DNA of 64,000 nt from contig NC_057922.1 of NCBI RefSeq assembly GCF_018873765.1, forward strand, positions 11,173,563 to 11,237,562, in the 5' to 3' direction. This DNA comes from Telopea speciosissima. Its lineage: Eukaryota; Streptophyta; Magnoliopsida; Proteales; Proteaceae. Position 1 is the first letter of the stretch, and every line of letters starts with the position of its first letter. The notes under the pieces are model-generated. The model was not told the DNA's origin, did no database searches, and was given only the letters and a program-made list of their open reading frames with translations. Shown piece after piece: positions 24,304 through 36,399 of this stretch. The position numbers and the translations under genes are program-made.

Positions 24304-26128
24304 TCAATTGGTAGTTGAGTCTGGTATTGAGCCCATCCATGCCGGTGGTAGCATTCCAGTTTGCTCATGCACTGTTTTAAATAAGGGTGGCAACATCTTG
24401 TAAACCCCGGCCACCTCCTTCATGGCTGAGCTACTACTGTTCCCAGCTCCACCCTCACCCATCTCAGTACTGCCACTGCTCCCATTGCTCCAAATGCTGA
24501 TTTTGGGTTGTAACCCTTTCAGGCCCTCTGCATTAATCTTTGCAATCTCCTGAAACATTCCACCATTGATCATCAAGTAGTCTCTTAGTGCACCGTAGTT
24601 ACCTCCCAAGGCTTCAAGTAGGGTGCGCAGATAGATCCCTTGTGCCTGTGCAAGCGCCACAAGCCCTTCAGCCTCCTTATTCTTTGCGTACAATTCCGCA
24701 TCTGCAACTTGTTGACGGGCATAAAAGCTTGCTTCTGCCATTGCTTTCTGTGCCTCTGCTTCCTTCTCCTTCTCATACAATACTGCTTCCGCCGCTTTCT
24801 GTTTCTTATAGAGCTCCCAATTCGCCTCTTGCACCTTGTGTTATTAAGATAAAAGATTCAAATTAATTATGGTTTATGTAATCCTCTGTACCAGGGATGT
24901 AAATCTATGAACCCAATTATTGTAATTTCTCAAATACCCAAGTTTTTCTAAGTTCAAGATCCCTCCTAATACTAACACCAAAACCTTAGCAGATCTGTTG
25001 GGTAGCTTAATTATATTTTGAATATGAGAGCAGATACATGTGGGGATCCAGATAGATCTCATTCTTAAAAGCTAACCATGAAGAAAAGAAAAGTTAATTT
25101 CCGAATTCCTTATAAGCCTTGGGATGTGAATTCACATCATATGATTTGTGATTATTGGTTTGGCATGGAATTCCAAAAATTAATTAAAGGTTTCTTACCT
25201 TTGTCTCGAAATCAACACTGGCTTTACTGAGTAACTCGGCCTTGAGCTTCTCCGTGCGAGTCAACGCGTTCATCCGCTCGACATCCCTCTGCAACTCGGC
25301 TTCTCGAATGGCCACCGCCTTGGCTGCCTCGACCTCTGCCAACTGCGATTGCTGAGCCCATCCAGCCTTCTTGGTTGCCAATTCAGCGTTGGCTTCAGCC
25401 ACCTCGGCATCCTTCTTATTCTCAAAAATCTTGACCTCTGTTTTCACCTTAATCTCTTCCTTTTTCCCTTCTCCTTGCCTCTGAGTCGAAATGATCTTCG
25501 TCTCTGCATCGATTTTCGCAGCGTTCTGTAAAGTCTGCCCATCACGGAGCTTCGCACCGACCTCTCCCTTCATCCTGGCCTCTGCAACATCAACTTTAGC
25601 TTGATTTGCAGCCTCCATCTGGGTCTTCTGGCCAAGATACGAGAAGTACTCGTGACCCGGCACATCCACCAGCTGCTTAACATTAGCATTGTAAATCAAG
25701 AGTCCAAACTGATTGAGTTCGAGCTGGACCTTCTCGAATACTTCCTGTTTGAACTCTTTGGTGCCTCTGAAGACCTCTTCCATGGTCATGGAGGCAGCAA
25801 GAACTCGAGTCTCTCCCTCGATGATACCTTGGACGAGCTCCTTGACGTGGTGGGAGAGCTTGTCATGGGGAGAGATGAGCTTGGCGTACTTTAGGAGACT
25901 GAAGTAATCATCGACACGAGGGCCGATGGTGAAGACTGCAGGAAGGATGAAAGGGAGCTTCTCTGCGCTCATGGCTTGGACTTCGAAGGTGTAGTTCACA
26001 GGGGAGACGTCGAATTTGCTGCAGGATTGACCAGGGAGGATCCATGCCTTCTTTGCGAGCTTTATGTCCTTAATTCCGACTCCGGTGATCACAAGATACT
26101 CCGACGCACTTGCTACCCTGTATATCAT
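24304..26128 (-). CDS. Flotillin-like protein, copy B, 486 aa
   Basis: Tandem paralogue of copy A, with the same SPFH domain, coiled coil and Gly/Ser-rich tail. Exons are 26128-25199 (310 codons, one extra residue near the N terminus, MIYRV against MFRV) and 24834-24304 (176 codons). The intron is 364 bp, about 207 bp longer than in copy A because of extra sequence at about 24970-25180. An upstream in-frame Met at 26206 exists, but the family start is [12 protein letters not shown], and the leader frame has no conservation. Exon 1 differs from copy A at about 20 residues, many conservative. Some are not: Asp-Tyr-Phe replaces Asp-Glu-Leu near residue 75. Exon 2 is virtually identical to copy A. 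Both copies look functional. Confidence 0.94.
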
Positions 26129-26225
26129 TGCTTCTGCTTTGTCTTCTAAACAGAGAAACAGAACAGAGCGAACAGAGCGCCTTATGGGTTGGACAAATGA
26201 GGACAAAACCTCTAAAGCTTTCCAT

Positions 26226-26234
26226 AATTTATAG
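26226..26234 (-). promoter_or_regulatory. TATA-like box of flotillin copy B
   Basis: CTATAAATT on the minus strand, about 100 bases before the ATG. Identical to the element upstream of copy A. Confidence 0.5.
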
Positions 26235-27337
26235 TGAGGATTGAGGATAGAAGTCGAATTGCGCGTGGACTTCCGAATTTTGCCTGCTATACATTAATTA
26301 TTTATTCGTAAAAGATTCTGTGCACAATAGAGCACCGTGGAAGGGGATAATAGGATTTACCCAAAAAATAAAGAAAAAAAAAGAAGGGGATAATAGTTGA
26401 TCGAAATGACCAAACCCCCTATTTAACTTACCGTAATCTGAATTTGGATCCCCTCCTTTCAAGGTAACCACCCAAATCCATCTCACACCATCCATGGGAT
26501 AGGGGGGAAGGATCAAACTCTCGTAATCTGCCCTCTTATTGCCATACATGAAAATCGCCCCTTATGTACTACTGAAGCAAGAGGTTATTTTTTGGTTGTA
26601 TAGTGTCTACACCAATGTGGGTCTAATGAGAGTGTCACAAGGGGATTTACTCAAATGAGAATTTTTATTTCATTGGAGTTCAATGGTAAATTCATATGGG
26701 CATAAGTACCCAACTGATTAACATTCTTTTAGCTTATTATCATACTAATTTTATAATTTATATGTGGCCTTGTCAGGTAATTTCATTGGTACTTCAGGAT
26801 GAGTATTGTTGAAAAATCTCAAATAATTGGTCAAAATTCATAGGGTTTTTTTTTTTTTTTTTTTTCGAAAAGTCAATTCATTGTTTGCTTTTAAGAAGAA
26901 ATGTGTAACGGAAAATGTAGGGGGAATATGCAAATTTAATGGAGGATAAACATTATTCTTTTTTGTCTTTTTTCAAACTTGTTTGGGTGAACAGGGATTT
27001 GGCTTAGGTTAAGGGGAATGAATCTTGAGTTTATTGGAAAAAAATTGGTCGAAGCAATGACGGTCCGACATTCGAGGTACTTTACTAGAAATGTGCAGGA
27101 TGAAAAATCAAGAATAAGACTGGAATGATGAGTGTTCAACCATTTAAGAAACTAGTATTAGAGAAGTGTTGGGTGAAGAATGAGGTTGAAAATGTTTTCC
27201 AACAAGTCTTCAAGGTGGCTACGATAAAAGTCAAGGTAGAGATTGTTGTATTTGGTGGCTTTGATTTACATTGGTTGAAGGTTTGATTCAATGGTCTAGA
27301 TAGGCTAATGAAGAAGGTAGAGAATTTGTTGGTGTTG
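26235..27337. other. Intergenic region left of the Ty3/gypsy element
   Basis: No supported gene. A poly-T run lies at about 26847-26866. Short open frames around 27125-27290 on the plus strand end in a stop and have no recognised domain. The right edge is the target site of the retrotransposon. Confidence 0.4.
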
Positions 27338-27342
27338 GGCCG

Positions 27343-28049
27343 TGATGAGGCATAAAACATCCCACCTATCGGAGGCTGCCACGTGGCCGACCCGACCTCA
27401 GTCCGAGAACAGAGTTGGGCCGAAGCAGAAATTGGGCCGACCCCATCTCCGATAAGTCACCTGGCAAAGCTCGAGTGGAGCGAGCTAGCCGGTGGCCGAG
27501 GCCGAGATTGTACGGGTCAGCCATAGACTCCTAGCCGAGCTCATGGCCGAGACCAACCTCCCGGGCCGACCTCCATTGCCGACCCCATGGGCCGACCTCG
27601 TAGGCCGAGCCCTCCTCCATTGAAGCTCCCATAGCGCCCCACTGGGGATCTCCGGGCCACGTCAGCACATCCCGAGAATCACGGGATAAGGACCGAGCCA
27701 CGATCCTAGCGCATCACGGAATCGCACTCTACATGGACTCTTACCTTAATAAGAGTCCGACCCGAAAAATAACTCTCCACTCTGCTCTCACGCGAGAGAA
27801 CCTTCGAAAGAAGGACTCCTACCATACTAGGACTCTTCCAACCGTCTCATCTCCTCCTTACTCTATAAATACCCGGTATGGAGCACTATTCCTCATCCGG
27901 CTTTTTATTGCAGCGATTCTGTTGTCACGTTGGAGACCGACTTGAGCATCGGAGAGTCCTAGGTCGAGCCACACTGGCCCTCTTGCGCTCATTGCTTGGT
28001 TTTGCGGGTTCATCCACGGGCGAACCAAGCAGGAGGTTTCACACACACA
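27343..28049 (+). repeat. 5' LTR
   Basis: Starts TGATGAGGCATAAAAC and ends in CACACACA; 707 bp. A CTATAAATA box at about 27862-27870 is the likely LTR promoter. It aligns along its full length to the 3' LTR with scattered substitutions and many 1-3 bp gaps. Confidence 0.93.
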
Positions 28050-28072
28050 TGATTTGGCGCCGTGCGTGGGCG
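28050..28072 (+). promoter_or_regulatory. Primer-binding region
   Basis: TTTGGCGCCGTGCGTGGG begins a few bases after the 5' LTR. The TGGCGCC core is common in plant Ty3/gypsy primer sites and would pair with the CCA-bearing 3' end of a tRNA. I do not assign which tRNA. Confidence 0.6.
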
Positions 28073-28929
28073 ACATGGCAAGCATCGTCGTTTCTATCAA
28101 TTCCCGAGCAATAATAATGGTGCACACGAGGTCGGGCAGCATGGCTCTACTTCCCGCACGGAGGCGCACCCGTTGTGCGGGCGAGGCGATCACCGCCCCC
28201 TGAAGCATCTCGGCGGGGATAAGCGAGAAGACCCCTAGGGCGGGTGGTGCGCAGCCCATCACGGGCATCATTCCCCCCGAGAGTGGGAATGGGGAGGTGC
28301 GCTAACCACAGCGGCTAGCGGGTGCAGCCGAGCCAAGTTTGGACGGGAACGGCCTACCGCACCGCCACCCTTGCCGGAGAGTTTGGACCCGAAGCCCGGC
28401 AAATAATCGACGAGTTATGGATTTGCGGTGCAGATGCTCCACACCAACGAGATGCTACGCACCTTCATGAACCGAGATGGCCGAGGAGGGTGATGGGCCC
28501 CTGGCCGGCCCCTCCAAGACCGGTCTGTGCGCCGAAAGAAACTTGCGGCAAAATGGTGGCCGTGTAGAGCGAGCCAAGTCGGGCCGCATCCTCGCACCCG
28601 TCTCGTCGAAGACTACACCTCCGCGCCCAGCAGAGGCGCTCGGCGGGTGAACAAGAACATCGCCAAAGCCGCGAAGCAGGCAGAAATCGAACCGACCGGC
28701 TCGTAGCTAGGAGGTCGGTATTTTCTACGGACGGATCGGAGAGGACGACATGAGGAGATTCGAGAACAAAGGAAAGACCCGATTGAAAGGTGTGCGCCGA
28801 GACAAGGAGAAGGATCGCGTCATACTCCCGGCGTCGAACTCACCTCCCGAGAAGAACAACGGGGAGCCCCGAGGGTCCAACTTCCAAGAAGAAAAAGAAC
28901 AAGGAAGGATGGTGAGGACCGAGTGACGA

Positions 28930-29960
28930 ATGGCCGACTACAACGGGACGCCGACCCTATCGACCCGGGCCGAGGAGCCGGTTGGCCGAGCACTTGAGGC
29001 GAGCTGGAGAAGCGGCTACGAGACTTGGCGAGCAAGTGGAGGGGTTGAAGAAACAGCGACCCGGACGCCTACTCTTTGGTCGGGCGTCACCCTTATCCTC
29101 CCGAGATCATGACCGCACCGCTACCAAGCGGTTTCAAACCTCCCCGTTCGACCGATATGACGGGACGGACCGACCCGGCAGATCACGTCAACTACTTTAA
29201 TACGATGATGACCATGTAGGGAACCGAGATCGTTTCTCTGCCGAGCCTTCCTGCATCCCTCAAGGGTGCGGCGACCTCATGGTTCTCCTAGTTGTCGCCG
29301 AATTCCATAAAAGCTTCGCTCAACTCTGCGAGCCTTTGTCACGCGCTTCGAGTAGTATGAAACATAAGAAGACAACGGTCAACCTCCTTAGTGTGAAGCA
29401 AAGGCCCGACGAGTCGATCCGAGCATTCGTCTCCGCTTCAACAAGGAATCCTTAGATATCAAGGATTTGGATGAGGCCACGGCCCATACGGCTATGAGCA
29501 ACGGTTTGGCCGACATGGACCTTATCAAGGACTTGGCCCAGAAGCCGACAAGAAACCTGGCCGAGCTCTTGGAGAGGTGCAAAGTTTTCTCAAATATGGC
29601 CGAGGTCCTCCAAGCCGGAAGGGCAACGAAGGTCGACCGACAAGAAAAGGCCGACAACAGAGGCCGAAGGGAAGACAAAAGGCCAGGACGGATCGCCGAG
29701 GCGACGAGGTCGGATCGAGCTCGGAGCCCCGACTACACACCATTGAATGCGTCTCGCAAGGAGACCTTATGCAAATACAAGATGGGGGTACATCCGCCGA
29801 CCCGACCGATGCTAGCGGGGTCATCTCGGAATCCCAACAAATATTGCCAGTTCCACAAGGACACCGGTCACGACACCGAAGATTGTTATCACTGAAAAGA
29901 GAAATCGAAGAGCGATAAAAGCGGGCCACTTGAGCGATATGTCAAAGGAGGCCGAGAAGA
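28930..29960 (+). pseudogene. Broken gag of the Tat element
   Basis: Pieces of a capsid-type gag are spread over several frames. A retrotransposon-gag block lies at about 29110-29600; its FNKE-like and AMSNGLADMDLIKDLAQKP segments are typical. It is followed by a Lys/Arg-rich stretch and a knuckle-like YCQFHKDTGHDTEDCYH at about 29843-29895. At least three frame changes and an internal stop interrupt it. Between the primer site and 28930 only fragmentary frames are visible; an extra ORF before gag cannot be excluded. Confidence 0.75.
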
Positions 29961-32900
29961 TCGTGGAGGTCGGCGGCCTAATGACCGAGATCAAAGAAGA
30001 ACCGAGCCTAGGGCCGAAAAGCAGGCGAGTTGAAAGAGACAATGACAAGGTCGAGCCGATAAGAAGGAGGACGGATCCGGGCGAGAGCAATGACAAGGAG
30101 CCCCCATATACACTATCCTCGGAGGGCCGGGCAAGAGACTACTCGAAAGGCTAAGGCAACGCGCGCTTTGTCGGAGTGGCCGAGATGCCCGCCAAGAAAC
30201 TCAAGCCGGCGGTGACGATCTCCTTCACGAAGCCGACCTTGAAGGTATAAGTTTACCTCATGACGATGCTTTAGTGGTGCGGTAGAAATTGCGAACGCAC
30301 CGTCCACCGTGTATTGGTCGATACCGGCGCATCCGTGGACCTTATGTCACTAGAAGCGTCGACAGCAATTTGGCTTCGGCGACGAAGCGCTCAAGCCGAA
30401 GGCACCTCGCTTCACGGGTTCTCGGGAGCGGCGCGACCATCAAGGGCTCGATCGACCTACTAGTCACAATTGGGCAAGCTCCATGCCAGGCGACGATCCA
30501 AGTCAAATTCATGGTGGTAAGGTCGGTAGTGGCTTTCAACGCCATACTCGACCGTCCTTCATTGACCGCCCTCCAAGCCATCATCTCCCGACACACTTGA
30601 AGATGAAGTTCCCACCGAGAACGGTGTCGGCGAGGTCCGAGGCGATCGAGAAGAAGGCACGAGAGTGCTACGCTACTTTCGTCAAGCAAAACAAGGGTAA
30701 TGTGCGAGGAATGGCCATGTGCGCCGAGCATCTCCCGAAGATCACGGGATGAGCCGATCGAGAGAAGAGGACGACCGGGAAGACCTCACCCCACTTCATC
30801 TCGGCGAAGATGACCCAACCAAGGTGGTCCAGCTCGGATCACTACTAAATGAAGATCAAAGAAGGCGGCTCGGAGTTTTCTTAAAAGCGAACGCCGATGT
30901 CTTCGCTGTCGGCCGTTGACATGTCGGGCATACGGACATATAGTGAGCACCGACTCCATGTGGATCCGGTCGAAAACCAATCCGGCGGAAGAGAAGGAAC
31001 TACGCACTTGATCGACAAACCGCAATCAAAGAAGAGGTGGAGAAGCTTCGCGATCGAGGATTCATCCAGAAGAGAAATTCCCAACCTGGTTGGCTAACGT
31101 CGTCATGGTCCCTAAACCGAGCGGGAAGTGGAGAATGTGTGTCGACTACACCGATCTCAACAAGGCTTGCCCAAAAGATGAATACCCACTACCTCGGATC
31201 GACCTCTTGATCGACGCCACGGCAGTCACGAGATCGAGCTTCATGGACGCGCGTACTCGGCTACAACCAAATCATGATGCATGAGGAGGGCGAGTCGTAC
31301 CCGGCCTTCGAACGACCAAGAGAATTTCGCTACAAGGTCATGCCGTTCGGATTGAAGAACGCCGGAGCGACATACGGCGCCTCGTGAACTATATATTCGC
31401 GGGCGGATCGGAAAGAACGTGGAAGTCTACGTGGGCGACATGTTGGTGAAAAGTTTGAAGGCCGAGCACCACTTGGCCGGCGTGGAAGAAGCCTTGGCGT
31501 ATTGAGGAAGAACCGGATGAAGTGAATCCCGCCAAGTGTGCATTCGGAGTAACCTCGGGAAAGTTCCTCGGCTTCATGGTCTCTATCGGAGGCATCGAAG
31601 CCAATCCGGCAAAAATCGAGCCATCCAAGAGATGAGTCCTCCAAGGACGATCCGAGAATACAGAGGCTAAACGGACGTGTGGCGGCGTTGGCGCGATTCA
31701 TGTCGAGATCGGGCGACAAGTGCCTACCATTTTTAAGGCCCTAAAGAATATCAGGAACCTAAAAGACTTTATCCAGTCGTCCGAATGCCGGGAAGCTTTT
31801 GAAGAGTGAAGAAATATTTGGAGAACCCGCCTCTTCTCGCCGACTGAACCAAAAGAGGAGCTTCAAGTCTACTTAGCCGCCACTCCCGTAGCGGTCGGTG
31901 CGGTGTTGATCGGGGAAGAGAGTCGAACTCAAAGGCCGATATACTATATCGCCACGTTCTTGTTGATGCCGAGACCGGTACTGGGTTCGAGAAAGTAGCA
32001 TTCGCTCTAGTCACGGCTGCAAGGAAACTAAGGCCATACTTCCAAGCTCATCCGATCGCTGATCTGACCGACCAGCCACTCAAGAAGATATTGCACAAAC
32101 CCGACGTTTCGGGACGGCTGATTTCAGGCGGTTGGTGAGTGAATACGATATAAGCTATCGATCGAGGACGGCGATAAAAGGACAAGCCCTTGCTGACTTC
32201 ATTGCCGAATGCACGGGGCCCGAACATGAGGTCGGAGAAGAAAAGACGATCGAAGAGGTCGGGGCTAATGCCGACCCAATTTGGACCATGAATGTCGACG
32301 GCTCAAGCAACTCCGGAGGAAGCGGGCCGGCCTAATACTTGTAAGCCCCGAAGGGTTTCTGGTCCAATATGCCCTAAGGTTCAAGTTTCCCGCCTCGAAC
32401 AACGAGGCGAGTATGAAGCCCTTCTAGGACTTCGAGTCGCAAAGCTATGGGCATAAAGCGGTTGAAGGTGCGAGGAGACTCCCAACTAGTGGTCAACCAG
32501 GTCAACGGAGACTGCGAGACGAAAGACGAAAGGATGATAGCATACTGATGAGCACATTTATGTGTGAAATTTTAGGGCATAAATTATACATTTTACCACA
32601 TTGGACAGAGTTACTCGGTGCTTTCTTGTGCTTTTCAGGGTTTAGGTGAATTCTTGTGAAAATGAAGGAGATGATGCTAAGGAGATGTTTTTAAGCTTTT
32701 TAGAAGTGTAAATGGATGCATAGCCCATCGAGTCAGCCTCGTAATGGTTCAAACGGCGCTTAATTCGGAGTTGAAACGAAGAAGTTATGGCCGTTTCCGT
32801 AACGATGCGTGAAAATGGTCTGCAGGGGTTTATTTATAATTATTGACAGTCGGATGGGAACAAAGTGAAACGGAAGTTCGGATTTTAGGGGCCTTAATGA

Positions 32901-35660
32901 AATTATCAGAAGTTACTTTACTGTACCGAAAGATTCCATTTGGAAGGCTCTGGACAGTCCAACTTCAACTTGAGATATCTTGGGCTCCCCAACTCCGGTG
33001 GATGAAATTTGGGTCTATTTTGTGTGATTTTTCGCAAGGAACACAATGGTGAGACCTAGATAAGCACCCCATGCTCCACGTTTTTGAAGGACAGAATGGG
33101 TATTTTATTTATTCTTGAAGGAATCCTAGTCATCACCCTTACTCTCTCTCTCCTCCAACTTCTCAAGGGCACTTCGAAATTCTACTTGGGATAGATTTAT
33201 ATTTTCTCATCTATGGAAGGTTGAAAAATCAAAGATGCTTTGATTTTATTGCTTGGAGAAGATATCTACAAAGAAAAGGAAGCACTTGTTAAAATTGGAA
33301 GTTTATTTTTCTAGAAATAGAAACTCTATGTAAACAATATTCTCTTCTTCTTCTTTCTATTTTTTTCTTTTTCTTAGGATTCAGGCATTGTAAAAGAGGA
33401 AAGAGAAGAGAATATTTTCTTTTCTTAGGAATATTTCTCCTACACTTCCATCTTCTCTCTTCTCCTCTCTTCCACCTATAAATACCCCCTACCTCTCTTG
33501 TAAAAATTTGCTCATTCACTTAGTGAAATTTCTTCTCTTCTTCTCCTTCTAATTTGTGATTTTTGGCTTCTCTAAGTTCTAGTTTGCTTTTATAATTTTT
33601 AGTTAATGGTTATAATAGGTTTAGTTTATGCTTTAATTTCAATTTAAGTCTTCAATTGGGTTGTAATTTCTTAATTCTAGTTTAGGTTTTAAGCCTTCTA
33701 GTCTAAGTTCTTAAGTTGATGACAAGACTTGAAGATTTAGAAGAGGAGGCCATGGTAAGTTTATGCAAGTATTCAAGCTTTTCATTTACATTCATGCAAG
33801 CACATCCAGGTTTTACTATCTAAACTCTCAATCTCATTCTCCATCTCCTCTATCTCTCTCTATCTTCTTCTTCTTCCCCCTCTATTTCTTTTATTTTAAT
33901 TTTATATGGTTGTAGTTTATGGATGCATTTTTATTCCCTTATTTCTTTTTATGTGGTTAGTATGTGTGGCTGCATTTTTATTCCTTTCAATTCGCTTTAG
34001 TTCGATAGGTTAGATGCTCATGTGTTAGGAGCCGATTTAATCCCTTAATTTTGTTAGATGCTTATGAGTTAGGATGCATTGATTTTTGTTAGTTTAATTA
34101 GTTTAATTTAACACTTTAATTTGGTTCATTTTGCATTACTTTTAAGTTAGTTAAATAGAGTGGCGTATATCTCCTCGTGTTCGACCCGTAGCTACGATTG
34201 ACCCGTACGCTTGCGGTTTTATTTTAACTCAAACACATACCTGGGCCTAGCCCGAGATCTGATCTCCGAGCTCAAGCACTTTGAGATGACTAGAATACCG
34301 AGAAAAGAGAATGCCGCGGCTGACTCCTTATCCAGGTTGGCCGAGGCCGACCTCCAATACCCGAGCGTCAAGTATACATAGAAATATTGGAGAAGCCCTC
34401 CTTACAAGAAGAAAGCGTAAAGCACATTGAAGAGGACGGGCCGACTGGTTGGACCCCATTGTCAACTACTTGAGAATGACCTGCTCCGGGAACCGAGACC
34501 AAGCAAGGAAGGTCAAGATCCGAGCCTCCAAGTACTCGATGATCGACGGAGTACTCTACAAAGAGCAATCTCGGCCCCTCTTCTCCTATGTCCGGGACCG
34601 AAGGGGGACGAGTATGCATTAGCCGAGGTGCATGAGGGAATATGCGGGAGTCACATGGGCGGCCGAGCTCTTGCATACAAGATACTTCGACAAGGATTCT
34701 ATTGGCCAAGAATGCAAGAAGAGGCCATGAGATACGTGAAGACGTGTGAGAAGTGCCAACTGCTCGCGCCAATCCCAAGCCAACCAAGAACGAAGTTAAC
34801 CTCAATGCGAGCCCAATCCCATTCGCTATGTGGGGAATGGACATTTTCGGAGATTTCACCCCGGCATCGAAAAACAGAAAATACGTAGTAGTAGCTATCG
34901 ATTACTTCACCAAGTGGGTCGAGGCCGAGCCCCTTGCCACCATCACTGAGAAGAACATGGAGAAAATTTTCCGAGATAAGGTCATCTACCGGTTCGGGCT
35001 ACCGAAAGTTTTCATCACTGATAATGGCGCGCAATTCAACAACCCGACCTTCCGAGAGTTCTGCGAGCACTTCCACATTGACTTCCGACCCATCTCGGTA
35101 GCTCATCCACAAGCAAATGGACAAGTAGAAGTGTCCAACCGAACATTACTCGCCGGCATTAAGAGAAGGTTGGATGAGGCCAAGGGGAGATGGGTGGAAG
35201 AACTCCCAAGCGTCCTATGGGCATATCGGACATCGTAAGAACTCCAACGGGAGAGTCCATTTCGCCTCGCTTATGGGACCGAAGCCCTCGCATCGGTTGA
35301 AGTTATGGCCTCATCGTGCATCGAGTGCTCAACTTCGATGAGAAAACCTATGAAGATGGGCTGAGAGCCAATCTTGACTTCCTCGATGAAGTCCAAGAAA
35401 ATGCCCTACTCCGAACGCGGCGTACCAAGAAGACCGAGCTACTATGATTCAAGAGTCAAAGAGCGGCATTTCCGTCAAGGGGACCTTGTTCTCGAAAACT
35501 CAGCGCATCCCGGCCGAGGCAACAAGGAAAATTAGCACCAAATTGGGAAGGCCGTACATAGTCTCCAAGCAAATTCGCCCGGCACATATCGCTTGCAGAC
35601 TCGGGGCAAGAAGGTACCGAGACCTTGGAACTCGGAAAATTTGAAGAAGTTTTTTCAATA
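29960..35660 (+). pseudogene. Broken pol of the Tat element (PR-RT-RH-second RH-INT)
   Basis: Aspartic protease region about 30290-30600 (VLVDTGAS-like active site in shifted frames). RT about 31080-31700, best seen in KWRMCVDYTDLNKACPKDEY at 31120-31180. RNase H about 31860-32060. A second plant-type RNase H at 32280-32545 (WTMNVDGSSNSGGSG) resumes after the nested LTR at 34241. Integrase: a zinc-binding segment about 34640-34770 (ending CEKCQLL), and a core in frame 34753-35238 with Asp residues at about 34840 and 35020 and Glu at about 35128. There are 35 residues between the last two, the canonical D,D35E spacing. Numerous single-base frame changes separate the blocks. Confidence 0.85.
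32546..34235 (+). mobile_element. Solo LTR nested in the second RNase H of the Tat element
   Basis: A 1690-bp insertion starting TGATGAGCACATTTATG and ending CTCAAACA (TG..CA), with perfect 5-bp target duplications CATAC at 32541-32545 and 34236-34240. A CTATAAATA box sits at about 33477-33485. The right end carries GTAGCTACGATTGACCCGTACGCTTGCGG-type sequence common at the ends of plant Ty3/gypsy LTRs. No internal domains or second LTR are present, so it is a solo LTR. Its AT-rich composition differs sharply from the host element. Confidence 0.88.
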
Positions 35661-35752
35661 ATTGAGCATGCTTGTATTCGGCTTCAGTTCCGACATTCGA
35701 TTCAATAAAGTCTTTTCTCCACCACTTAACGTATTGGCAAGCTCCCAAGTCG

Positions 35753-36062
35753 AAGTCGTAAGACCGGTCCTCATAGACCAGCCGACATCACGCATCGATC
35801 CTCATAGGTCGGCGGCCAAGTCGTAAGACCGGTCCTCATAGACCAGCCGACATCAAAGACCGATCCTCATAGGTCGACGGCCAAGTCATAAGACCGGTCC
35901 TCATAGACCAGGCCGACATCAAAGACCGACCCTCGTAGGTCGGCGCCAAGTCGTAAGACCGGTCCTCATAGACCAGCCGACCTCAAAGATCGACCCTCGT
36001 AGGTCGGCGCCAAGTCGTAAGACTGTCCTCATAGACTGGCCGACCTCTCAAGGGCCAACATC
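35753..36062 (+). repeat. 65-bp tandem repeat, nearly five copies
   Basis: The word AAGACCGGTCCTCATAGACC starts near 35760, 35825, 35890 and 35955, with a decayed fifth copy near 36019, so the period is 65, then 64 in the last unit. It lies between pol and the 3' LTR, where Tat-lineage elements often carry amplified repeats. Confidence 0.9.
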
Positions 36063-36399
36063 CCTATTTGGCCGAGCCTAACAAAGTACAAAACTAAGCT
36101 AAGGCATTAGGCTCGGCCAGGAAGGATATTCGCCACGCGTCCGCTTATATGATAGCCTCTCCAATCGGACCGAAGGAAGCGGCGAATTAACCAACCAAAG
36201 CGAGGATCACATTGACCTCGGGCGTGGCATGGCCGAAACCGCCGACCACATGAGGCATCGATGAAAAAGAGACGAGTTCCTAAGCTCGGCTAGTGAAACG
36301 ACTCGCAACTTGGCCACAAACAAAACAGAATACGCAAGGAAAAGAATGCCGAGGGCGCCGAGTTAAAATACTTAGACAAATTCGCAAAAATAAGTTGTT

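Noticed and set aside
26129-26206. N-terminal extension of flotillin copy B from an upstream Met
   Set aside because: Copy A has no equivalent, and the family starts at the MIYRV/MFRV position next to the SPFH domain.
35753-36062. CRISPR-like repeat-spacer array
   Set aside because: The whole 65-bp unit repeats with no unique spacers, inside a plant retrotransposon; it is a simple tandem repeat.
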